NCBI GenBank assembly: GCA_030323885.1
Contig: CM059192.1
Span: forward strand, 69,504,877-69,568,876
Source of the DNA: Branchipolynoe longqiensis
Lineage: Eukaryota; Annelida; Polychaeta; Phyllodocida; Polynoidae
Length of the DNA stretch: 64,000 bases
Reading direction: 5' to 3'
Shown: positions 1-10,500 of the stretch, piece after piece
Numbering within the stretch: the first letter of the stretch is position 1
Layout: every line of letters starts with the position of its first letter
Notes under the pieces: generated by a model
What the model saw: only the letters and a program-made list of their open reading frames with translations
Database searches by the model: none
Told to the model about the DNA's origin: nothing
Program-made: the position numbers and the translations under genes

Positions 1-130
1 GCCACAGAGGCCACCCGCCACCAAGCCCTGCAACAGGCACATGTATTAATACCCAACGAAAAGAAATATTGCTAAATAAGTACACAGAATTATATATAGG
101 TATTGCCCCCACGGATGCTTTCAGACACAA

Positions 131-735
131 TCAATCAATCAATAGTTCCATCCTCTAGTCGAGGGTTGGATGCAATGGTTCTCCACTTGTCCCGATGTTG
201 TGCTGTTCTGATAGACTGTGAATAATTCAAGCCTGTCCACTGTGAAATATTTGTAAACCATGATTTTCTTGGTCTCCCTCTCCCTCTGCTGCCATTCACC
301 TTCCCTTCCAACAATGTACGGTATATTGAACTCTGACGAATGATGTGGCCAAAATAAATAAGTTTCTTTGTCTGTATAGTGGCAAACAAGCTTTTCTTAT
401 TTTTAATTTTTCTGAGAACTTCTTTGTTGGTGATCTTCTTTGTCCATGATATTTTCATCATCCTTCGATAAGTCCACATCTCAAATGCTGCTAAACGTTT
501 GTACATTTTCTTAGAGATTGTCCATGTCTCTGCCCCATACATTAGAGTAGACCACACATAACACTGAAGAATACGCTTCCTTGTTTGTATTAATATCTTA
601 CTTGATGTTAACACTCTATACATTTTGGAGAATGTTGTTCGGGCTATTGTTATCCTTCTTTTAATTTCTTCCTCACATCTCCCATCATTTGTAATCTTTT
701 GTCCGAGATATATGAATTCGGATACTTGTTCTATG
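131..735 (-). mobile_element. LINE fragment, C-terminal part of reverse transcriptase
   Basis: This is a 5'-truncated non-LTR retrotransposon flanked by a perfect 12-bp target duplication TTTCAGACACAA (119-130 and 736-747). The reading frame includes YGAETW, a run of basic residues, EVLRKI, YFGHIIRQ and GRGRPRKSW before ending NPRLEDGTID. The stop TGA lies inside the (ATTG)n tail, so there is no 3' UTR. A frame break occurs near 640. The clade (RTE/L2-like) is not resolved. A sister copy lies at 59394-59607. Confidence 0.85.
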
Positions 736-786
736 TTTCAGACACAAGGGCCCCTGTAATGTTCATTGACTGAGGCATGCCTGATG

Positions 787-1045
787 GTTGGTCGATTGTT
801 GGAGTTTTATATCCTGTCAACATCTAAGGTTATATCAGGACGGGTACCGACTTGTGACAGTGCACACTCATGGCGACTTTATAGTGCTGCCCCACAGGGA
901 AATCAGGTTGCCAGCACCATGACCTGATATATCCCACTCAGCCACATTATCCTGACACTCAGCTAACCAGTCCATGCCCTATCCTATTAATGCTGAGCAC
1001 CAAGCTAGGAAGCGACAAGTATTAATTCTGTAAGCCATGTATTTA
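787..1045 (-). mobile_element. SINE type A fragment (body and tail)
   Basis: Matches the 3' two thirds of the 330-bp tRNA-derived SINE best seen at 40700-41026. The tRNA-like head is missing. Reads in reverse from the tail motif (CAACATCTAAGGTTATATCA) to the GACAAGTATTAATT block. Confidence 0.8.
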
Positions 1046-1459
1046 ACCTATTCCACAAAATGCATCAAAGGCATGCGTGTATGATTTTGTGCTAAAGTGA
1101 AAATGCGAAAATTTACATATCAACACCATACATTTACCGCCCACCCCCTCATTTTTCCTTCTTTTTTCGTGTAAGACTGTAATCAATAAAATCTTGTTTG
1201 AATTTGTTGCGTATGTTAAAATTATGTTTTGGATGTGTGTTTGATTTCCATATTACACAAGTGATATTAGCGAATTGCTCAATTTGTCTAAGATCTAAAT
1301 AAAAAAGTGAAATAGCTTTTCCTTTCAACTCTGACATATGCACAACATTATAAACCTTCATAATGAATATGTATTCTGCTATTATTTGGAATGTTTTTTT
1401 GCCATTATGCTTAAACTAGAAACTTGACTTTACTGAAATAGAAAGTGTGTCAGCCATAC

Positions 1460-1534
1460 CGTGAGTAGACTCCACACGAGCCAACGACTCAGACGACCCT
1501 TGTGTGTTGTGTAGGTGGTCAGGATCTTTCCAGC
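1460..1534 (-). CDS. HGSNAT: HGSNAT exon 14 (last exon in window)
   Basis: 75 nt, phase 0, acceptor attcag, donor ACG|gtatgg. It encodes [20 protein letters not shown] and on to LLT, matching human AGKILLYYKARTKDILIRF. Downstream exons are not found between 1459 and 1. Confidence 0.88.
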
Positions 1535-4500
1535 CTGAATAAAAAAACAACAACATAAAACACTAAATAAAAGTATTATTGTCCTCTTATTACTATTTCT
1601 TCTTGTTGGGTAAATGATCGTTTTATTCAGTAAATAAAGGTGTTTTTTCAGCGATAAGGCACTAGTCTTCCAGCAATATCATGTTTTTTTATTTTTGTAC
1701 ATTAGTTGTTTAAGCAGGGGAAATTTCAATCGCAGACAATTGGTCTTCCTCATTCCACTGCTCCTTGCCATATCCTAATAATGCCGAGTGCCTGGCAAGG
1801 AAGCGACAAGTATCAATATTTAAGTCATTGGTTTGACTCGACCAGGACTCGAACCCACGATCCCATGATCTACCAAGACGGACGCTCTAACTCATTCGGC
1901 CATCTCGTCTGTTACATTCATTCACGTTTATAATAGAGACTCAAATCAACAACAGTGTGATATTGCGGGGTAAACATTTGATTCCTCTGAATTCCTGTTG
2001 CGCTAGTCTTCCGGCCATAGACTACATCACTAAAACTTTACACACATTTTATTAATTTTTTCATTTTAATTTCTTTTCCCCTTTGCATGTGTCATGGGGA
2101 GTGGTGCAAATGGGAAATACTGCGATAAGAGCAGGATTCGAACCTAAACTTCTGCCATTCCAGAGCTAGCATCCTAATTAATCACTACAATTGATGTAGG
2201 CTCCATGATGCAATCACCCTATCCACGCCTACCTGCCTATGTGGCTCCTTGCCTGAGAGGTTAATGCAGATTACTACAATATTTCCCTCTCTTTCAGGAC
2301 TAAATCATTTATTCCTATGAATTTCTCTTTTTTCCCTCCCTCCCTCCTCCCCTCCCCTAATTTTTTTTGGTTATTTCCTTAAAGCTGCATAGTCCGATGA
2401 AAACATCAAATTTTCAAAACCAAAACAATTATCTAGATTAGATTTGACATATATCCAACTTAGATACTGGTGCACTTATTGAACATTTGTTCCCATATAG
2501 AAGGAAATACTGAGGCAATTTAATAGAATTTGTTACTGCAGAGTTTTGGCATTCTTGACAAAATTAATTTTGCATGGTTGCACTTCAAATATATCAAAAG
2601 GTAACCATTTCGAATAAAAACTCATTCCAACTAAAATAAGGTAGTTTATAACGATCAACATAATATATTTATCTCAGAAAATGACAGAAATTCAAAACCA
2701 TCGGATTATGCAACTTTAAAATACTCGTTAATAATTTACCTGCAGGCCCAGGAAACAGATAAAGATGGAGGTCAGCGTCCCCATGATTCCTTCCGGGTCA
2801 AAGGCCACGGTCGTCTGGAATATTTTCTGTAGAAGCCAAGAGAACACCAACAGTGAGTGCCATGATTCATAATGTTTGACAAGTTTGAGATAAATATCTG
2901 ATTAATCTTAACTGGGACCCTTGCGTCGTCTTCTAACATCGAATAATAATGTTTAACATGAAACATTTCCTACTATATAAAGTACAAACTTTTATTTTGA
3001 AACATTTTGGATAAATATCCCCGGAGTTTTAACATGGGACCATTGTGTCGTCTGCTAACATGGAATAATAATGCTTAACAAGAAACATTTTCATTTCCTA
3101 CTAACTTCTATTTTGAAAAGTTTGGGATAAACTGGGAGCCTTGTTTGTGTCGTCTACTGACATTTAATAAGGATTTATTCATGAGGACGAGGAGGTGGAG
3201 GAGGAGGTGGAGGAGGTGGAGGAGGAGGTGAGAGGGGGGGGGAGGTGGAGGAGGAGGTGGAGGAGAGGAGGAGGAGGTGAGAGGGGGGTGGAGGAGGAGG
3301 AGGTGGAGGGGTGGAGGTGGAGGAGGTGGAGGAGGTGGAGGAGGAGGAGGGAGGAGGAGGAGGGTGGAGGAAGGAGGAGGAGGAGGAGGAGGAGGTGAGA
3401 GGAGGAGGAGGTGGAGGAGGAGGAGGTGGGGAGGTGGAGAGGAGGAGGAGGTGGAGGAGGAGGTGGAGGAGGAGGAGGAGGAGGAGGAGGAGGAGGAGGT
3501 GGTGGAGGAGGTGGAGGAGGAGGAGGTGGAGGAGGAGGTGGAGGAGGAGGTGGTGGAGGAGGAGGAGGTGGAGGAGGTGGAGGAGCTGGAGGAGGAGGAG
3601 CTGGAGGAGGAGGAGGTGGAGGAGGGTGGTGGAGGAGGAGGTGGAGGAGGGAGAGGTGGAGGAGGAGGGGTGGAGGAGGAGGAGGTGGGTGGAGGGAGGA
3701 GGAGGAGTGGGGAGGAGGAGGAGGAGAGGGAGTGGAGGAGGGAGGAGGAGGAGAGGGAGGAGGTGGAGGGAGAGAGGAGGAGGAGGAGGAGAGGGAGGAG
3801 GAGGAGGAGGAGGAAGAGAAAGAGGGGGGAGGACGGTAAGGCAGGCAGACGAGGAGGACGGGAAGGAAGGGTGAGGGAGGAGGGGGAGGGGGAAGAGAAG
3901 GATGTCAGGGGGAACAGAAAGGAGGGATAAAATGGTGGTAGAGGAAGAGAGAAGGAAGAGCTGAAAGGAGGGGAAGAAGTAAAGAAGGAGGAGTAAGGAG
4001 GAAGAGCAAGGGAGGAGGGAGGATAAAGAAAGGGGAGGAGAAGGAAGCGGAGAAGGAGGAAGAAGAGGGAGGAGAAAGGAGGGGAGGGGGAAGGGGAGAG
4101 GGAGAGGGGGAGGGGGGAGGAGGAAGGGGATGAGGAGGAGGGGGGGAGGAAGAGGACGAAGGAGAGGAGGTGGGGTGGAACAGTCTCCAGTGCCCACAGC
4201 TTGTTGCGCCTCACCTTGCAGGTCGGGTGGTTGTACATGTGGTCGTGGCCGAACACCAGCCGGTCTATGTAGCCGGCCGCTCCGCCTGTGCAGTTCTCGT
4301 GGGTCCGGTTCTCGTGCAGCCCGCCCGGCCCCAGGTACCCGCTGTATGCAGACCGGCCAGAGAGCATGGATCAACGAGAGAAAACCGACATGAAAAAGTC
4401 ACTGTGGGTGGAGGAGGACAGCGCGTTTCTGTACCCCGACACATGGTGATTGATCTTTCTTAGGGTCCATGCACTTGAAGGAAGTAACAAAATCCAAGGG

Positions 4501-7500
4501 ATTTTAAAGCAATTTCCCGGTCAACTTTACCAAAATTTTAAGGATATTTACTGAGCTAAAATTGACAAAGTTTGCTTTCCAATATGACAACACAAATGCT
4601 TGGATTTCTAGGACATGTGATTCTTGCATTGCGATATATATATATTTGAAGAAAAAAAACACAATTTAGGCGTTTATATTTTATTTGACATAAAATTATC
4701 ATTTTTAAGGGTTTTCCAGACAGAAAGAGGATTTTCAAGGGTATTGAAGCACTTCTCAAAACTCAGACCTCCATAGGCTTCAGCAGTAACAGGCTATATT
4801 TCTTTTTTAAATTGTAGGGTTTTATTGGACTATTCAACTTTAATAAATACAAATTTGGATACAAGGGGCTATGTATAGACAAAAAGGTGGCGGCCACTGG
4901 GGTGGCGCCCTCTAGTGTGTACATCAAGTACCCACTCATAAGATTTTTATGATTACTGTAGTTTGTTAGAGTTTTACATCCTAGCAACATCTAAGGTCAT
5001 CTCAAGATGGGTACCGACTTGTGGCAGTGCGCACTCATGGCAACTTTATAGTGTTGACCCATTGGGAGAACATGCCACTGGCACCATGACCCGATATCCC
5101 ACCCGGTCACATTATCCTGATAATTGCCCATACCTATTAATCTGATAACTCGCATCGATGAACTTCAGAACGCGACTTCAGAGTCAGCTATAGCAGAGAA
5201 AATGGTAAATAGTTATAAAGATGTCTTCACTGGACTAGGTTTGATCAAAAGTAATGCAAAACTATACGTTAATGAAAATGTAGACCCTACGATATTGCGA
5301 TATAGCGAATGGTAGACAGGAAGTGTCAACACCTATTTGTCTCTCTTTTTGTTTTGTTGGTACATTAGTTGTCCCAAGCAGGGGAAATCCCAGTCACAGA
5401 CGACTGGTCTTCCCCACTCCACTGCTGGTCGATAGAAAGCCCGAGCCTACACTTTTACCGACCCAAGGGATTTTTAACCTCCCACAACACATAGACATGG
5501 TATGAGAGCAACCGGCCTTTGATGACGCTCTAAGTTATACACAGTGGTGGAAATCCAAATTGGCAGAGCTGGGGGCTACCATTGACCCTCCCAGACGTAT
5601 ACCACATGCAATATCCCAGCAGGTTAGAAAAGAATTAGACCGTATGCTTCTCTCGGAGTAATTGTGGAACAAATCGAGCCCACCCCATAGGTAAATTCAA
5701 TTACAAGTGTTCGTAAACCTAACAAAATTTGCGTTTGTCTTGACCCAACTAAATTAAATCGTGCAATATTACGAGGGCCATATCCAACCCAATCTATTGT
5801 AGTAGTCTGCACTAACCTCTCAGGCAAGTAACCACATATACAGGTAGGTGTGGGTACTGTGGTGATATCAGGGAGCCTAGGTGGTGTAATGTGGGCTCAA
5901 GTCCCGCTCTAGGTGCAATATTTCCCATTTTCATCACCCCCACGACACTGGTTGCCATGACCATGATCCTGTCCAAGCTATGCGCTGTATCATGTATGGT
6001 TGTTGAACTTACCCTGTGTATGTATGTGTATGCGCATTGCCTGTGTGTATGTAATTGTAAGCATTAAAATACTTACAATTCCAGGGGGACGAGTGTAGTA
6101 GTCTGCACTGACCTCTCAGGCAAGTAACCACATATACAGGTAGGTGTGGGTACTGTGGTGATATCAGGGAGCCTAGGTGGTGTAATGGTTAGCACACTAG
6201 CCCGGAATGCAAAGAGATGTGGGTTCGAGTCCCGCTCTAGGTGCAATATTTCCCATTTTCATCACCCCCACGACACTATCGAAGAAGTTGTAGCCACAAC
6301 CCATGGGGCACAGTACTTTTCGGTAATAGATGCAAATTGTGGATACTGGCAAATTGAGCTCGATGAGGCAAGCTCCAAATTATGCACGTTCAACACCACA
6401 TGGGGCAGATTTAGATATACGAGATTACCATTCGGGATTAAAACAGCGGGTGACATATTCATTAACGAGATGAACAAAATCCTGTTTGGGTTGAAAGGTA
6501 TAAATGTGATAACGGATGATATATTAGTATATGGGAAAAACATATCAGAACATAATGAAAGACTACAGGCAGTATTTCAAAGAGCACGGGAGGTAAACCT
6601 CAAGTTAAACCCTGAAAAGTCCAGGATATGCCAGCAACAAGTAAACTATGTAGCCATGTGATAACACCCGATGGTATCAAACTAAATAAAGATCGGATAC
6701 AAGCTATCAATGATTTTCAAGTACCTTCTGACGAGGCAGGTATTCAAAGATTTTTAGGAATGATCGGTTATGTAGGTAAATTCATTCCCAAGATGGCAGA
6801 AATAACTAAACCACTCAGAATCGTACTGCAAAAGAACACCGCATGGCATTGGGATGAACCTCAAAACAGTACATTCCTCAAGTTAAAAAATCTATTAAGT
6901 ACGGCCCCTGTTCTTGCTTTCTATGATGTAGAAAAAGACATTACGTTACAGGTAGATTCGTCTAAATCGGGTTTAGGTGCAGTGTTAATGCAAAATGGGC
7001 ATCCAATCGCCATGGCGAGTAAGGCTGTCGATGACTGTCAATCTAATTATGCTGTCATCGAGAAAGAATTACTTGCCATATGTTTTGGATGCCACAAATT
7101 CCATGAATACATCTATGGCAAGGACGTAACAATTGAAACCGACCACAAGCCCTTGGTGTCTATAATGCATAAAGCACTATTAAATTTATCAGCACGTATG
7201 CAACGCATGAGGATGCACCTGCAAAACTATGACCTCAATGTCACATAGGTAAAAAGGTATAAATATCTATTTTGCAGATACCATATCACGGGCTCACACC
7301 AATTGCACCGCTCCCCACAACCTGTTCGATAGCCAACTAACAGTGGCTACAGAGCAAGGCTCGGTAGTGAAAAGTATAAATTTAGTAAGTCATCACTTTG
7401 ACTCAGCCGAGATTCAAACTACCGACCTTCCGCACAGAAAGCCTGCGCTCTTACCGATTCAGCTACCACGTCCGGTCTTCAACAATAAAAGCCACAAGTG

Positions 7501-10500
7501 TGCGCGCGTGCGCACAGACACACACATGCGCACACACATTTTGGGACCGTCAAGATGTGACCTTACATGTTAACAAACAATGAAACAACTTTTCGGGGAA
7601 GCCCCCCCCACCCCCCCAACCCAGGTGACCTGGCAGGGCAAGGCGGGGCCGGAAGCAGGAAGTGATCTCATTGGCCGGTGTCACGTGACTTACGTGGGGC
7701 AGTTGGGCACGGGTAGGAGGAGCGTCACGCTGAGGTGCACCCCGAGCAGGCAGAGGGCGATCACCCACTCGGTGCACGACGCCATGACGTCACGCATCGG
7801 CGCCCACCACTTTGTCTGCAAACACAGGCGTGCAAAAAAGTGGTAGAAGCTTATAAAACTAACATTTGGGTCTCACTTTAAAAAAAGATTTTTTTTATAT
7901 GATTTTCCATGATCCGATTATTTTGAGATTCTGCCCCACTTTTATGTATGTGATGTATAAGAATTATGTGAGTATAAAGGCGCGGAAAGGAAATATTGTT
8001 ATTATTATTGTTATTGTCCATCTTACTCTATGGTGGCCCTACCCCATCTCGGGACCGGTGGCGCCACCACCAGCTCAAATCATAACCAGCTGCGCGCGAC
8101 ACTGTCCCTTGTCCCGAGATTATCATTAATACCACTCTACTAATAATAACCATGATAAAGAAAAGAACAGAATAACCCACACATGGCGTTTGTTTACCTG
8201 GTGAATATCCACAGACTGCGCAAACACCACCTCCATGAGGGCCACTACTAAGTAGGACATGGCGAGCCGTTGCAGTACGCCCAGGATCCGGAGGTGTCGC
8301 ACGTCCACCAGGCCATCTGAATCACAGTCAACAGCAACGTGGAAAGTAGGTTAATCGCTCACTCACTTCTCTTTTTAAATAGGTCACGACCAAATGAGCT
8401 CCTATCAATTAAATCCGCTTAGAATTGTTTCCTTCTTTTTCTTTCCTTTCTTTGTAGTTGGTGGTGCTGCTGTGCCTGACTTGATTGGTTGTTGAAGTTT
8501 TACATCCTTGCAACATCTAAGGTCATATCAGGACGCGTATCAACTTGTGGCAGTGCACACTCATAACGACTTTATAATGCTGCCCCTTTGGGAAATCAGG
8601 CCACCGGCACCATGACCCGATATCCTATTATTAACCTCACACTGAGCTAAACAGTCCTTGCCCTATCCTATTAATGATGAGGGCCAGGCTAGGAATCGAC
8701 AACTATCAATTTGATAAGTCATTGGTTTAATTCGACCTGGACCGAACTTCTGTTCTCCCACACGCGAGGCCTGCACTCTACCACTTTGGCTACTGCGCCA
8801 GGTTTGACTGCTGTTACCAGTACTTTCAATTAGGCTTTTCCCCCACAATTATATTTATTACAACTATTTACACTTGCATTCATTACTGCTAGTGTTTAAC
8901 TCTTACTGGCACTTGACACCCCATGCTGTTACCAGTACTTTCACTTAGGCTTTTCCCCCCACGATTATATTATTACAAATAGTTACATTTGTATTCTTTA
9001 CTGCTAGTGTTTAACTCTTACTTTTACTAGGACTTGGCACCCCATACTAGTACTGTTACTGTCTATTAGACTTTTCCCCACAATAATATTTATGAGGGGT
9101 CCCAGTGAAAAAAATAATAAATCCCTGGATTGGACATATTTTGCCCTTGAAATTCCAACTGTATTAAGACTTCAAGACTAACAAATAATTAAAAGTAAAA
9201 GTTTTTTCACGGACAGGATCCCCCCCCCCCCCGCACTGATTTGAAACTCAGTTTTCGCTGAAATCAGCGAATTCGGAAATGGGGCACTTACGCTTGCCGC
9301 CCGTGTTGCTGATCATCAGTCCTAGTGCGAACAGGAAGGCGGTGCGCTTCAACACCTTGAGCAGGATGTGCATGCGCCTGGTTCCACACCGCAGCAGGCT
9401 GCGCAGCGACAGCGCAATGGACGTCCCCATAATGAAGGTGAACCTGCACCGGGTCAGGAGGTCAAGCACCGATAAATAGTATAGTTATACGAGTCTTACC
9501 TGGGTACAGATGATGGATAACTGTTGTTTTCCCGAGGTATAAGCCTCGGGTAGACGTGGGCTAGGGAGAAGGAAGCACGTCCGGTACCAGCAATCTTTAC
9601 CTACTTATTCAGGATAAAAATGACCTCAAACAATGGATACTATGATGTTTTCGTTTTTGTTACAAGAACGGAATAGACGTGGTAGGGTGTGGCGGGCTAC
9701 ATAACGTGATGTGGTCGCAACCATCATCGCTCTCCGCTCGGTCACAGGCAGGTTACCGTGATGAGGCTTCAGCCCACATCTCTCTCCGTTTCGTAATGCG
9801 GTTCCAGCCATCACCGCTCACCGTTGGGCAACGGGCGACTTAACGTGATGTGGCTTCAGCCAACATCGCTGTCCGTCCAGGAACAGGCGACACAACGGGA
9901 TGTGGCTACAGCCATCATCGTTCACCGCTCGGCCACGGGCTGGTTAAAACGTGATGAGGCTTCCGCCAACATCGCTCTCCGTTAGCCAACAGGCGGCTAA
10001 AACGTGATGTGGCTTCAGCCAACATCGCTCTCCGTTCGGGCACGGGTGGCAAGACTGGTGTTGGAGAACGTATTTACACCGTTCCAACACAGACGTGTAA
10101 GCTAATGTGTCATGTCGTAGGCTAACGGTATGGAAACCGAAACCAAACGAGGGGTATGGACCAGTATATAGGTCCCTCCCACACTCTCTGTTCCGTACAC
10201 TTCTCCCTCCTGCGGCTACTGCGCCAGCAAGTTGGAGAAAATGCTACGTAACTCGGAGGTACGCCCAACAAATTTGTGGGGAATCCATAAAAGAAACCCA
10301 GGATTAATTTCCAACGTGAATCCATAAAAGAAACCGAGGAAAAATCCCAACGTGATGAGGCTCCAGCCAACATCGCTCTCCGTTCGGCAATGGGCGGCAA
10401 AAAACACGTGATGAGGCTCCAGCCAACATCGCTCTCCGTTCGGCAACGGGCGGCTTGTTGAACCAAAATTCTTACCTGTGATGTGGCAACCACCAACATC

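Larger units (their letters stand above)
5150..7350 (+). pseudogene. Ty3/Gypsy pol remnant (RT-RNase H), broken
   Basis: Coding traces run from an N-terminal RT segment (5160-5315, [20 protein letters not shown]) through 5590-5797 ([18 protein letters not shown], then DPTKLNRAI) to the core at 6276-7248. The core has [27 protein letters not shown], the catalytic TDD in [24 protein letters not shown], and the RNase H motifs [12 protein letters not shown] and ETDHKPL. A further trace to 7350 reads [10 protein letters not shown] in a third frame. It is disabled by a SINE-type insertion (5330-5575), a miniature LTR element (5798-6275), a one-base loss near 6653, an in-frame stop at 7246 and a further frame change. 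A relic, not a working element. Confidence 0.9.

Noticed and set aside
3108..4374. Long Ser/Pro/Leu-rich and Glu/Arg/Gly-rich ORFs
   Set aside because: They are translations of the purine-rich tract. Only the HGSNAT exon at 4215-4341 is real coding, and it lies in one of these frames by chance.
6640..6665. Programmed frameshift in Gypsy pol
   Set aside because: The break lies inside a conserved RT motif region and the element is broken elsewhere too, so a simple one-base loss is likelier.
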